In this document: positions 10,861 to 22,500 of the stretch, one piece after another | Layout of the letters: each line of letters begins with the position of its first letter | Numbering within the stretch: the stretch's first letter is position 1 | Assembly: GCA_949126835.1 (NCBI GenBank) | Contig: OX421497.1 | Coordinates: 2,906,271-2,970,270, forward strand | Origin: Anisus vortex | Lineage: Eukaryota > Mollusca > Gastropoda > Planorbidae | Length of the DNA: 64,000 nt | Reading direction: 5' to 3' | Notes under the pieces: generated by a model | What the model was told of the DNA's origin: nothing | Database searches by the model: none | The model's input: only the letters and a program-made list of their open reading frames with translations | Made by a program: the position numbers and the translations under genes

Positions 10861-12186
10861 TGTGGCGTTTTGGGGAGAAGATTAACGTCACACTCAACTA
10901 AGAAAGGTCTTAGATGTAATCCGCTCTTATAAGATACTTTAATCATCTCATATGTACGTACAAACCACTGACACTATGTGCCACTATTGAATGTCTGATT
11001 GGAGTAAGAATGTGTCTTTCCTTTCTATCTCCTATAATATTTAAGATTAAAGTATTTAGCTTGCATTGAATTTTATTTACATATATGTATACGTTCTGCA
11101 TGCTTATCAGTATATTACTTATTGTTATACGATTAGTCATTGATATTAGTTCCCATTCATGTACATTATAAATGTTGTAGCACGTGTGTGTTCCTCCCCC
11201 TCCCCGCCCCATGCCCTCGGATCAAGGCCAGGGTCATACCTGACGCAACCAAGCTAATCCCCCCCCCACCCCACAGTCTCTTTGACCAGATCACAGGAAA
11301 TTCACATCTCAATGACGGTTCTTCCCCTGGTCAGAGAATAGGGAACTTGGAATCTTTGATGCAGGACCCCGACGGACAAGAGAGAAAACTCTGACCAACA
11401 ACACAGGGCCTTCGAAGTTTCCCTACCGCCGCGTCTTCTCCCCCCCCCCCCCCCCGCACCCCCTCCCCATCACCGTTTGGTACTTATTTTCACATGCCAA
11501 TCAATCAAATGTTGAATTGAAGAGACATGTTGACCAATCGGATACGCTATCTACTGGTCAATCTTACCCTTGCCCCTCCCCCCTCATTACAATCACGTGG
11601 GGAGTTGCAACCTAACTTGTTGTTTAACATGTAATGTAAATGTAAGTTAGTTTTAGGGCAGTCTGGCTTAAGGAGTCTCGAGGATTGGATGCCCCGAGCT
11701 CCAACAGCACCACGCGGTGCTATAGTCTGTTGTAGAGTCCTTGTTAGGACTATCTGCTACATATAGTTTACGCCTATGATTAAATGTACACTCTTTATCA
11801 CTTGTATTTGGATTGTATGAATTATGTGCTCATGTCATTAATGATTAAATACGGACTTTCACGTGAATAAAATATTCGTTGTTACAATACGCCTTGCTTA
11901 TCGATTGATAGAATACCTGTTTGTGTGACGTCCAGTGACAGTGTCAATTAGTCAACAGTTTAACTCAACCTACGTATTAACGAGCCAAAACGAAACCTGG
12001 ATATAAATTTGTCTTAGAATCACCTAGGAATCATCTGCACTTCGGGACCACATACCACCTAGAAAACCTGCCTAAATCACCCCTCCCCATCACCCTGTGT
12101 ACCTGCTGAGTTATCCACTAAGTCTGCACTGATAGCCTAGGCTAATTGCAGGCTCGGTGACAGAATCCTAGACCAGCAACGCCACA
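10861..12186 (+). repeat. 5' LTR of the LARD-like element
   Basis: 1326 bp, TG...CA ends. It contains a 16-C run at 11440-11455 and AATAAA at about 11866-11871, a possible poly(A) signal. Frames of 84 and 89 codons recur in the other LTR only because the LTR itself is duplicated. Confidence 0.88.
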
Positions 12187-14367
12187 CCTGTGGGCTCGTG
12201 CCGGAATTAGTTTCGCTTGACGTACATGGATAAGTACTCACGCTCAACATTGAACTCTGTGCTATGATATTCTTCACGTGATGAAAGACTGGGGGCTTAA
12301 GGTTTCATCAGGTGAGCGAACTGTGTTATTTGACTCCACTGCAAACACTCATCTATCATCGTAGAATTATACGTCAACTCATGTTTCTGCCAATGCTATA
12401 CGCTTGAAATATATCGCCTTGCCTGTTCGGATTATTTGCTGTATTACGTTTATTTGTCGGCTTCACGCCACAATAACAAAATCGCCACTCGTGTTTGGAT
12501 AACTTGCTCTATTATGTTAGATGTCGGCCAGAGCGCCACCAATAACAAAGTCGTTTCCTGCTCGGATTAGCTCCTGTACAACTCTGTACACTTTATATGC
12601 TTGCCGAATGCCGATAGTCAATATGCATATCGCCATTTCTGCATTGGATTAGCTCAGGCGTAACGAAATTATTTGCCAGATCGCATAACTATGTCCGCCA
12701 AATACTGTGAACCAGTACCCGCCCTGAGGAACACTGAGAATATTCGCACCCACCGGGCCTCAATCCAGCCTGCAATCTTCAACATTGCATATGTTCGGCC
12801 ATTCAGCTATAATTCTTGGATACTTACAGCCACGTTCGCACTGGATTAAACTGTCATCAGCAGTACGTTTCCTGAAAGCTGACATTATTGCCTTTAGATT
12901 GGAGTATATTAACTGTTATCGGATTACCATGTGTATATATTAACTTTTGATGAACCGCGTTCCTTACACAACGCGTTGGATAATAAATGTGTTAGATTTA
13001 AAGACTGCCTACGGGCCAATTGACTGTTCTTAAAGCGCTACACGGCCGATGTCATCTGATATGCCAGACCACTCTGACGTCAAGATTCAAGACCCCGCGG
13101 TCTAGCGTGAAAGAAAATGAATGTGTTTAAATAAAACGGTGAGTGGCATATATGTAGTGGTAAAATGTACGTACAGAGATATTATTGGTAGCGAATTAAA
13201 TAATTGCTTCTTTACCGATTTTACAAATTTATAAAACGGGAATTGAGAAAGTAGAACGATTTAATCTTTACTATAGCCAAAGTAATGTACTCCCACTGCC
13301 AGCCCCCCCCCCCCTTCCGCCGCTGCTTAAACACTGTTAAACAAGGAGAAATGTGTTGCTTGAGAAAAGAAGAGAAGCGAATAGTGTAACAATTAAAGTG
13401 AAGCTATGTCCGTGTTTTAGCTCTAGGGCCCAATAATTGCAAACAAACGACAGCATTGAAACAAATTTCCTGGCCTATCGCGCCAGAGGTGACTTGACTA
13501 CCGCCTTACTCCGCCCCCCCCCCCCACTAGAAGTCACTCGCGCGTGAGAAATCAGAATCCACGTGATCAGAAACACTAGTGTTTAGGATTGTGTTGGGGT
13601 CAGCTGCACGCGCCCACACAACGCCCGCCGCCCCCCCCCCTGAAGAATGTTCACTAGGCCAATAATGCATGTACCAATACGTTAAGCAAAGGACTCCGCT
13701 GCCCCACCCTCTATGACTCCGTCATAGATTCCACTGATATTTACGTGTGAGCCAGATCCCCTCACCTGTCCGCTTTAGCGCGAGGCAGGGAGTGAACTGG
13801 TGGACCTGATAGTTCGATCAGCAATTCGATCCCTATCACCCAGTTTTGGCATCCCGTCTCGGACTTCCTCCAATTTCGTGGACCCTACTGCCGAGGTCGA
13901 ATTATTATTATTATTATGCTTATAATTATTATAATAAAGTGAATCTCGCATTTATAGCACATAGAAAGCATGAAATAAATAGATTTCCTAGCTAGTGCCT
14001 ATCAATATATGAAAAAGTAAGGACCTAAGACAGTCACAGACAAACGATAAAATGAATAAACCGTGTCAATAGCTCGCAAATAAATGGGACGAACCTAGAC
14101 TAAGCATTATGCCGGAATAGATTTAAAGTACTGTAAGAAACGCTAAAGCATGCTTCTCTCCTCCGCCCTCAAGAGAAAAACGTAAAAATTCGCCCGTCAC
14201 CCCTTACCGCCTTGTCTCGACCCCCCCCCCTCTTCCCCATAGCGATGACCACCCGTTTCGCTTCGATGGTCCAGAACTCTCATAGTGTAAATAGTAAGTG
14301 CAGTAGGCCTACCTCTAATGGGTCAAATCTTTCATTATATGAAAGCTTTAAAACATGGCGGGGCAGG
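12187..14367 (+). other. Non-coding interior of the LARD-like element
   Basis: It starts with a four-base spacer and a TGG-initiated primer-binding-site-like sequence at 12191. From about 12400 to 12720 there is a degenerate tandem pattern in which CTCGGATTAGCT-like and AATAACAAA(A/G)TCG-like words alternate. Several poly(C) runs follow (about 13306, 13514, 13632, 14221). No frame of meaningful length exists on either strand. The retained interior is presumably structural or packaging sequence. Confidence 0.7.
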
Positions 14368-15692
14368 TGTGGCGTTTTGGGGAGAAGATTAACGTCACAC
14401 TCAACTAAGAAAGGTCTTAGATGTAATCCGCTCTTATAAGATACTTTAATCATCTCATATGTACGTACAAACCACTGACACTATGTGCCACTATTGAATG
14501 TCTGATTGGAGTAAGAATGTGTCTTTCCTTTCTATCTCCTATAATATTTAAGATTAAAGTATTTAGCTTGCATTGAATTTTATTTACATATATGTATACG
14601 TTCTGCATGCTTATCAGTATATTACTTATTGTTATACGATTAGTCATTGATATTAGTTCCCATTCATGTACATTATAAATGTTGTAGCACGTGTGTGTTC
14701 CTCCCCCTCCCCGCCCCATGCCCTCGGATCAAGGCCAGGGTCATACCTGACGCAACCAAGCTAATCCCCCCCCCACCCCACAGTCTCTTTGACCAGATCA
14801 CAGGAAATTCACATCTCAATGACGGTTCTTCCCCTGGTCAGAGAATAGGGAACTTGGAATCTTTGATGCAGGACCCCGACGGACAAGAGAGAAAACTCTG
14901 ACCAACAACACAGGGCCTTCGAAGTTTCCCTACCGCCGCGTCTTCTCCCCCCCCCCCCCCCCGCACCCCCTCCCCACTACCGTTTGGTACTTATTTTCAC
15001 ATGCCAATCAATCAAATGTTGAATTGAAGAGACATGTTGACCAATCGGATACGCTATCTACTGGTCAATCTTACCCTTGCCCCTCCCCCCTCATTACAAT
15101 CACGTGGGGAGTTGCAACCTAACTTGTTGTTTAACATGTAATGTAAATGTAAGTTAGTTTTAGGGCAGTCTGGCTTAAGGAGTCTCGAGGATTGGATGCC
15201 CCGAGCTCCAACAGCACCACGCGGTGCTATAGTCTGTTGTAGAGTCCTTGTTAGGACTATCTGCTACATATAGTTTACGCCTATGATTAAATGTACACTC
15301 TTTATCACTTGTATTTGGATTGTATGAATTATGTGCTCATGTCATTAATGATTAAATACGGACTTTCACGTGAATAAAATATTCGTTGTTACAATACGCC
15401 TTGCTTATCGATTGATAGAATACCTGTTTGTGTGACGTCCAGTGACAGTGTCAATTAGTCAACAGTTTAACTCAACCTACGTATTAACGAGCCAAAACGA
15501 AACCTGGATATAAATTTGTCTTAGAATCACCTAGGAATCATCTGCACTTCGGGACCACATACCACCTAGAAAACCTGCCTAAATCACCCCTCCCCATCAC
15601 CCTGTGTACCTGCTGAGTTATCCACTAAGTCTGCACTGATAGCCTAGGCTAATTGCAGGCTCGGTGACAGAATCCTAGACCAGCACGCCACA
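14368..15692 (+). repeat. 3' LTR of the LARD-like element
   Basis: 1325 bp, almost identical to the 5' LTR. Visible differences are CATCACC versus CACTACC near 14978 and one missing A close to the end. The position preceding it is purine-rich, as expected for a polypurine tract. Confidence 0.88.
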
Positions 15693-15835
15693 ATATATAA
15701 TACAATTACATTAAACTTCTTTAATTAAGCACATCAGATACACACAACAAATTTTTTTTTCTCGGCTTAAAAAACAACAATTCATTTAACACGGTAATAT
15801 TATATGTATTCTAGATGACACAAAATGTCCATTAA

Positions 15836-15985
15836 ACTCAAACACAGATGCCAGATACGAAATATCCACCAAACTTTAGAGCAGACACTAGATACAAAAT
15901 ATCCACCAAACTTTAGAGCAGATACTAGATACAAAATATCCACCAAACTTTAGAGCAGACACTAGATGCTAAATATCCACAAAAT
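15836..15985. repeat. 37-bp minisatellite, about four units
   Basis: The word ATCCACCAAACTTTAGAG recurs at 15864, 15901 and 15938, giving a period of 37, with a diverged fourth unit. Weaker related words (CTAGAT, CCACAAT) continue to about 16170. Confidence 0.85.
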
Positions 15986-16431
15986 TGTTCATAATAGATC
16001 ATTCAACACTTGACCATTCCACAACATTTCATTGAACCAAAGATAATTAGACTATCTCTAATTCAACACTAGATAGTTCCACAATATATATAAGCAAACG
16101 CCTGACATTTCCAATTTAGATAACTCAATGCTTGACTTTTCCACAATAGATAATTCAAATTTAGACTAATCCATCTTAGACAGCCCCCCCCTTCCTCATG
16201 TAAACTTCGGTTGTATTTATTTTTGTATCTCGAAGTAAATAGACATTGTAGAAAAAGTTCTCTTAATGAATTTCTGACATCGCTGGCCAGTCTTCACTGA
16301 ATCAAAACTAAAGTAGCTGGTCAGATTCCCAGCCTGCACTTCTGATTTTTTTTTCGATGGTTAGTATATCCTAGATTATGTACTTCAAAATCTTTAATCT
16401 ATCGTCTATCATTCAATCACTATCAATTTAT

Positions 16432-16439
16432 TTTCTCTC

Positions 16440-16507
<68 letters not shown>

Positions 16508-16540
16508 TCATCTATCTATCTCTCAATATATCTATCTATG
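16432..16540. repeat. (CT)n-(TA)n-(ATCT)n compound microsatellite
   Basis: CT dinucleotides run into TA dinucleotides and then ATCT units. Only repeat-derived frames cross it. Confidence 0.9.
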
Positions 16541-16548
16541 TGTGTATC

Positions 16549-16800
16549 ATAATAATTAATTGGTCATTTATATAGCGCCTCACTCCATGCTAATGCAAGC
16601 ACGCTCATAAAAACGAAACGACAATAACATTCTAAAATAGTTTTAAACAAGTTTTTTGCCGATGGAGGTGTACTTTGATCAACTTAGTTGAAAAGAAATG
16701 TCTTTAAATTCTTCTTGAAGGCTTTTTTGTCACAGAGTTTTTCAGTGTCTCAGGTAAGCCGCTTTACGGTGAAGGCGCCACAGATTCAAACGAGCGCACA
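16549..16800 (-). repeat. Retroposon with GCGCTATATAAAT terminus
   Basis: Read on the minus strand it ends GCATGGAGTGAGGCGCTATA followed by TAAATGACC and an AT-rich tail. The same terminus (AGCGCTATATAAATAA) occurs at 49.79 kb on the plus strand. Such ends are typical of SINE or LINE 3' tails. The body up to about 16800 (GTTTTTCAGTGTCTCAGG region) probably belongs to it, but its 5' limit is uncertain. Confidence 0.5.
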
Positions 16801-16889
16801 CCTAATCATCATGTATCTGCTTATCTGTCTATCTAACATTTTTATCTTTTATTTACCTAAATATCAACCATTCTATCTTTCTTCTTATC

Positions 16890-17035
16890 TATCCATCTCT
16901 CTCTCTCTCTCTATTTTAATAAATAAACATATCTAATCTCACTATCTATCTATCCGTGTATTAATCTATCTATTGATCTATCTATCAATCTATCAATCTA
17001 TCTATCAATCTATTGATATATCTATCTATCTATCC
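16890..17035. repeat. (CT)n and (ATCT)n microsatellite
   Basis: CTCTCT then ATCTATCA units. Low complexity only. Confidence 0.85.
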
Positions 17036-17402
17036 TTGGTCGTTAACGTTTTCATCTGATACATCCTCCTCATCATTCTTTATCTGTATATCACAGTGTG
17101 TCTGTGAGCGTGTCTGTGTGTCTGTGAGTGTGTCTGTCTGTCTGTGTGTCTATTAGACACTCGCACTGCCCCAAGTCTCCGACCACCGCCTGTTTTTATC
17201 GCCAGAGTTATCTGCTAATGGCCTTGTCTGCCTCGGCTTTTACCGAAATCAGGACTTTTTTTTTAAATTTACGCCCGTCTGTGATGTCAACTGTCATTTA
17301 CGATCCAGTCATTTTACGGATGATGCCATGTGACGTCTTGTTGTTGTTTTTATTCAATACAGAGACACCAAATCTATAAAAGAATGTCTTTCTAGATTTT
17401 TT

Positions 17403-17485
17403 TTAACCCTATCTCTACTTCGTGTTTTCACTGTATTCGACAACAAGGTGGGTCAAATTGACCCACCTAGTAGGGATAGGGTTAT
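17403..17485. mobile_element. Second piggyBac-like MITE type, 75 bp
   Basis: The element is 17407-17481. It starts CCCTATCTC and ends GGGATAGGG, giving 7-bp inverted ends. It is preceded by TTAA and followed by TTAT. The core has the palindrome GGTGGGTCAAATTGACCCACC-like arms. The right target site is one base off TTAA, so the assignment is likely but not certain. Confidence 0.6.
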
Positions 17486-17595
17486 TACTTCAGAACAACA
17501 CATCATGTCTAAGTGAAAAGTTATTAGCGAGATTGTTATAGATTTAATATCTAGTGATTATGCAATTTCGAATAAGTTTGTTTTTTTGTTTATGG

Positions 17596-17982
17596 TGCGC
17601 CGTGGCCGAGCGGCAGCGCATTTGGTTAGCGTAGCCAAGGTCCTGGGTTTGAATCCTGGTGAAATTTAGGATTTGTTCCCGCGTCCGGATGGGTGTCCCT
17701 TACTCTACCCCATTTCTGATGGGTATGTGGGATTAGTTGGAGTGAAGTAATAGCTGCTGGGGATGCCTGGGCTAGGGATTTTGTTTCCGGGGATCTGCAT
17801 GTAGTCATAAAAATCTACCCAGCACCTGGTGAGCACCTGACAGTTTGTGGGAACAAGTAAGGCGACTGCGGGCATTGTGCTGGCCACACACATCCCTCCC
17901 CCTAGTATGTCGTGGCCACATAAACTTTTGAACACCGCTTCACTTGCCCTATGGATAAAATTGGTCTGAAAGGTATACTCAC
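17596..17982 (+). repeat. SINE-A copy with internal insertion
   Basis: Head with box A GTGGCCGAGCGG and a mutated box B (GGGTTTGAATCC). The body is interrupted at about 17750-17850 by roughly 95 unrelated bases, then GCATTGTGCTGGCCAC resumes and the copy ends normally. Confidence 0.82.
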
Positions 17983-18354
17983 TAACATATAGGCCCTACC
18001 CCACAGTAACGTTTGAACCACCACTACAAATGTTTTTCTTGAACTTACAGAAAGTTTTAAAAATCTATTAAAACGCCAGCACTAATAGTGAACACAATAT
18101 TTTTTTTTACCGTATTCTTTCTTTTAGTCCGTACAGTTCTTGGTTTTAAAATTAAAATTCCCCTTTTAATTGACATATGACATGTAAATGACATATGGGA
18201 TGGTCAAGGAAGAATGTAGCGGAAGTGGTGAAAAGAAAGGGGCGGGGTGGGGAAGTAGGTCGCAGACGTGACAGGGAGATGGCGCTGGATGCCAGCAGAG
18301 TTCTACTAATGTATCTCTCCTCCTTGGGAATGTTTTCTCGGGCATTCACTGGGA

Positions 18355-18425
18355 AATATTGGATAAGTGGATATTGAATAAGTAGATGCTGGATGAGTGG
18401 ATGTTGGATGAGTGGATGTTGGGGA
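18355..18425. repeat. Short GGATGAGTGGATGTT tandem repeat
   Basis: A few 15-bp units. A minus-strand frame of 119 codons that includes it shows no domain and is not annotated as a gene. Confidence 0.6.
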
Positions 18426-18609
18426 CGGGAGGCTTTTATTCTTTTTTTGTCATTTTTCTTTTGGTTCTGGGTTTTTTCGAACTCACGAGTAGCTAGCACG
18501 CACATACACACTCATGTGCGTTGTTGTGGGCATAAATGTAGAATAAGATAACATAAGGTAGACTCAATGTTAAATGCGCTTTGAAATTACTTGATATACA
18601 TTTTTATTA

Positions 18610-18880
18610 AAGTAAAGTATCCCAACGTACCAATTTGATCCATGGGCTGATAAAGCAGCGTTCACTAGTTTCTGTGGCCACGGCATACTAGGTGATTGTG
18701 TGGCCAGCATTGTGCACCCGGCTCTGGTGGGTACCCTGACTTTAGTTAGGTCGTTTAAATAGTACAGGCGGCCGGGCATTCTGCTGGCCACACACATCCC
18801 CTCGTATGCCGTGGCCACAGAAACTGGTGAACGCTGCTCCACAAGCCCTATGATCAGTTTGGTCCGAGTGGTACTTTACT
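18610..18880. repeat. Inverted pair of SINE-A tails
   Basis: A minus-strand tail (18610-18713) faces a plus-strand tail (18718-18880), both without heads. The shared words TGTGGCCACGGCATAC and GTATGCCGTGGCCACA form long inverted arms around a short centre. Such palindromes can extrude as hairpins. Confidence 0.8.
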
Positions 18881-18975
18881 TAAACATGGCATTCACCTAC
18901 TAAAGCATTCACTTTACAATTGTCTAAATACAATACATGAACTTGTCTAGTGAACAAAAGAACTGGGAACTAACC

Positions 18976-19150
18976 CAGAGGTCGGCAACTTCGGGAGCGC
19001 GTGCCACGTTTGGCACGCAGAGCGATTTTCAATTGCACGCGGAAGACTCCCAAAAAAATATAAATCAATTCTCTTCAACGAGAAAATAATACGATGACTT
19101 TAAGGCTGTCGGCACGCTGAATGAATTAGAAATCCTACTTTGTACTAACC
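18976..19150 (+). mobile_element. GCACGC hAT MITE, 3'-damaged
   Basis: It starts CAGAGGTCGGCAACT and contains GTGCCACGTTTGGCACGCAG and GTCGGCACGCTGAATGAATT, both collinear with the intact copy at 62.6 kb in the other orientation. The right inverted end is not visible. Confidence 0.7.
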
Positions 19151-19515
19151 CTCTAAAAAAAATGGATACTCTATTGAAAAAAAAAAAAAAAAAAAAGATA
19201 CTTCACCTTTACCCACAATTTATGAAACCGTCAACCAAGCAGAAAAACAAATCCATTTTTTATCCCATCACATCACGTGATTTAGTGTCTCTCTTTCCCA
19301 CCTCTTCCTCCCTCCCCCAGAACCCCCCCCCCCCCCCCGGACCCTTCCAATGTGAGAATCACACAAGTGTGTAACAAGGCGTAGATTATTTTCCATGGTC
19401 TCTTCAGAAAACTCTGGAATTCAATCTCTGGGACATGAAACTGGTTCTGAAAATTTGAAGAAAAACAAACAAACAAACAAACAACAACATCAACAAGGGG
19501 GATAAATAGGACTGG

Positions 19516-19697
19516 AGTTAGCAGCCTACGAAATGCGTGCATTATTCGGCACGCAGAGCGATATAAAATGGCACGCGGAAAAACCCAAGAAAAACGGCTA
19601 TACAAGTCCCTTCTGCAAGAAATGGATTGCTAGAACAGAAAGGACCTGTAGGTTGTCGGTAAACTAAATAAATTACAAACTCTACTTTTGGCAAACT
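19516..19697 (+). mobile_element. GCACGC hAT MITE, diverged copy
   Basis: CGGCACGCAGAGCGAT, AATGGCACGCGGAAAAAC and TGTCGGTAAACTAAATAAAT follow the order of the family. Both ends are degraded. A 107-codon minus-strand frame over this region is chance. Confidence 0.6.
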
Positions 19698-19786
19698 ATT
19701 AACAATAGCTCTAGGTTGCTGTCCCTGAAAAATGATACAGGTAACAAATTAATATTTTAAACAAGAAAACTTTAAAATCCAATGAC

Positions 19787-20645
19787 GTTAAATCAAAGAC
19801 TGTAATCAGATGGACCGCTTGCTCTATTTTTAGAGCTTATATGTTCTTTTTTTACTCCCTTTCTTTTAACTCGTACCGTCTGTCTGTCTGTCTGTTTGAT
19901 AGCAAAACTTTGCATCGATTTTTTTCGTTCAATAGAGCTGAAACTTGGACAGCAGACTTGTCCAGACTAACAATACATTCTATCAAATTTTCAGCATCAT
20001 AGCGTTTGGAAAAGTCACGAATTCATTCGACCAATTTGCGAATCGAGGAATATATTCCACGTCCATCATGGCTGCCTCTCCCGGAAGAGACGGAAGTAAG
20101 TAAACTTTTCGGATATGTTCGTTTTTACGAAATAAATAGAATGAAAACAACACAATATGGCCGAAACAAAGCGATTTATCTTTTTATGGTTTTTGCGGGC
20201 CAAAGCTGGAAAAAAAAAAGGATGCGCAAAAGCGAAGCCACGAACGTGGCTTCATGCATTTAAAAAAAATGCGCAATCGTTATAATTAGATATGTATTTG
20301 CCGACATTACCGATTCGAAATTGTAGTTTTGTAGTGAAGTGGAAATGGTAAACTTAGTTTACAAAGAAAGGGAGTATAGTAAAAAAAACTTTGTTTATGG
20401 TTTTCTTGTTTCCAATAATGCTGTCTTATATTACTTCTACGCTCATAAGTCTGCTTAAGGGTTTCCGCTGTATACAACTTTCGATTTTAATTTTTTTTTT
20501 TTTATTGAAAAAATCATAGCGATTAAATAAGCCGGAAGTGTACAATACAAAAGGGAATCGGGAATTCCGAAAATAAGTAATTCAAGTCATCAAATAGCAG
20601 AAATATTAAAGCAAGATGTCCATCTCATTATAGCATTTGGTTAAA
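19787..20645 (+). mobile_element. MITE-C copy split by a nested element
   Basis: The outer element (19793-20639) begins TCAAAGACTGTAATCAGATG and ends CAAGATGTCCATCTCATTAT plus AGCATTTG. It is flanked by GTTAAA on both sides (19787-19792, 20640-20645), which suggests a 5- or 6-bp duplication. Between the left part and the internal word GTTTCCGCTGTATACAACTT lies an unrelated 520-bp element (19855-20374). Six MITE-C copies occur in this window. Confidence 0.75.
19853..20376. mobile_element. Nested Stowaway/mariner-like element, 520 bp
   Basis: It has ends CTCCCTTTCTTT and AAAGAAAGGGAG and is flanked by TA on both sides (19853-19854, 20375-20376). TA duplication and CTCCCT-type ends are typical of Tc1/mariner-derived MITEs. 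It interrupts a MITE-C copy, so it inserted later. The 85-codon frame at 20006-20263 carries no transposase motif. Confidence 0.7.
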
Positions 20646-21308
20646 CCCTGAGCTACACAAGTCCACCATCAAATTATCGTACGCATTGCAAATAAACGAA
20701 TCCCAAAAGACCTGCGCTATGCAAAGTTAGTTTTAAGGAAAAAGGAGCTACTGGCCGTCCCCAAGTGGGGTTGAAAGATGCCTACAAGAGCGACCTAAAG
20801 AATTAAGGCCATAATATATGTAAAAGTCGGAAAATAAATCTATAATCTTATTTTAACATTTTAGGCATGAAAGAAGTCAAAACACATTTATTATTAATAA
20901 GTAAAGCGAATCGCCATTTTATCTCCGTTTGAAACGTATAACAACAACTTACTAAACAGTTTAATATAAACGTTGCAACAAACTAATTGTTCTTAATTAA
21001 ATTTGATGTGATTGATTCGATTCACTTTTTTTAAACAAAAATATATAATTACATTATAAGACGAATAGAGTAAGAAAAATATTCCATTAGCGACGATATC
21101 TGATTAGCTCATTATACCCTCCCCCCCCCCTTTCTTCCCACTAAACGACAACCCGGTTACTAACAATTGTCATTATATGAGTTAAAAGAGAATTATGATT
21201 TTTTTTTCCTTGAATTTTTCATTTTGTGACGCTTGTGTGCTTGAAGGGATGAGCGAACCGAGTGCTTAAGTACTAACTAGTTAGTGATAAGGCACTTGCG
21301 CATGAATA
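20646..21308. other. No gene recognised
   Basis: AT-rich sequence with a C-run near 21121-21130. No repeat family or open frame of note. Confidence 0.4.
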
Positions 21309-21542
21309 GCGGTGGCCGAGCGGCAGAGCGTACCGAAGGTTCTGGGTTCGAATCCTGGTGATGGGTAGAATTTTTATTCTCTGGATTCGAAGGTTTCCCT
21401 GAGTCTTCCCAGTTCTGATGGGTACCTTGACATTGGTTAAGGTTAAGTAAAGTCGGCTGGGCGTAGTGCTGGCAGCACAATCCCATTCCCTAGTATGCCT
21501 TTCCCACAAAAACTGGTGAACACTGCTTCATTGGCCCTAATG
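21309..21542 (+). repeat. SINE-A copy with deletion in the head
   Basis: Box A GTGGCCGAGCGGC is followed almost directly by AGAGCGTACCGAAGG, so about 16 bases between the boxes are missing. Box B GGGTTCGAATCC is intact. The body and tail follow the family order. Confidence 0.83.
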
Positions 21543-21656
21543 GAGAGGCAGATTATTGTCAACAGTTTTTTGAATTGCTGAGGAAAGCTACAAAATTTCT
21601 CTCTTGAAGAAATAAAACAACAACTGTAACAGGTGTATATTTCGTAATGTCTTCAT

Positions 21657-21736
21657 TTAACCCTTCCCGTACCGACCTACTTTCCCATGCATACCTTCAG
21701 TCCCGCTATATACGCGCCCGGGACTGTAAGGGTTAA
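21657..21736 (-). mobile_element. piggyBac-like MITE, copy 2 (72 bp)
   Basis: The element is 21661-21732, in inverse orientation to the copy at 3.46 kb. It is flanked by TTAA at 21657-21660 and 21733-21736. Ends are CCCTTCCCGTACCG and GGGACTGTAAGGG. Confidence 0.87.
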
Positions 21737-21999
21737 TAGCCAGAGTTGGCATTAATTGGCCATGTCCTGTGATATCTAAACCAAGAAAGCTTTAATATCT
21801 GCATGCAAAGAATGATGGCTTCGTTCCTGCCAATGACCTGACGACAAGATTTGATAGATAGAAAAGAAAGCTAGAAGTATTGGATGAGTAGAGCGTCGGA
21901 AGGTTTGTTTCCAAAATTTTAAAAACATTGTCAGCAACTATAGCACGATTTCTGTTCCTACGAAACTTAATTACTGAACCTATCTTGTTTTTTTTTATA

Positions 22000-22500
22000 C
22001 ACTGGTGTCCCTTACTTTTTTTTTCTCAACATTGTCGTCCCTTTCAGTATTTAGAAACACAGTGATGTCCCTTGCTGTATTTAGAAACACAGTGATGTCC
22101 CTTGCTGTATTTAGAAACACAGTTATGTCCCTTGCTTTATTTTGAAACACAGTGATGTTTTTTGCAGTATTTAGAAACACAGTGATGTCCCTTTATTGTG
22201 TTTAGAAACACAGTGATGTCTCTTTTGTGTATTTTAACAAACAGTGATGTCCCTTGGTGTAGTTTACAACACTGTAATGTCCCTTGATGTATTTTGAAAC
22301 ACAGTGATGTGCCTTGCGGTATTTATAAACACAGTGATGTCCCTTGCTGTATTTTAAAGCAAAGTAATCTCCCTTGGTATATTTTAAAACAAAGTAATCT
22401 TCCTTGGGATAGTTTAAAACACAGTAATGTCCCTTGCTGTAAGATACACAGTGGTGCCCCTTGCTGTATTTTAAAACACAGTAATGTCCCTTATAGCTTT
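22000..22500. repeat. 30-bp minisatellite, about 16 units
   Basis: The unit is close to ACACAGTGATGTCCCTTGCT plus GTATTTAGAA. TTAGAAACAC recurs at 22051, 22081 and 22111. Because 30 is divisible by three, both strands stay open (61, 77 and 123 codons) and give apparent 10-residue peptide repeats. These frames are read as by-products, not genes. Confidence 0.9.

Larger units (their letters stand above)
10856..15697 (+). mobile_element. LARD-like non-autonomous LTR retrotransposon
   Basis: Two direct repeats of about 1.33 kb (10861-12186 and 14368-15692) start with TGTGGCG and end with CGCCACA, so they have canonical TG...CA ends. They are flanked by the 5-bp duplication ATATA (10856-10860, 15693-15697). 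The LTRs differ by roughly three positions, one of them a 1-base indel, so the insertion is very recent. The 2.18 kb interior has a PBS-like TGGGCTCGTGCCGG at +5 and a G-rich PPT-like GGCGGGGCAGG just before the second LTR. It has no gag or pol frame. The element must have been mobilised by proteins from another element. Superfamily cannot be assigned from this copy. Confidence 0.88.

Noticed and set aside
10943..11394. 89- and 84-codon frames repeated at 14450-14901
   Set aside because: Same reason: they lie within the two LTRs of the LARD-like element.
10863..15692. Segmental duplication of 1.3 kb
   Set aside because: TG...CA ends, a flanking ATATA duplication and PBS-like and PPT-like sequence inside show an LTR pair.
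22000..22500. CRISPR-like array
   Set aside because: The 30-bp units are contiguous and imperfect, with no spacers, and the window is eukaryotic.
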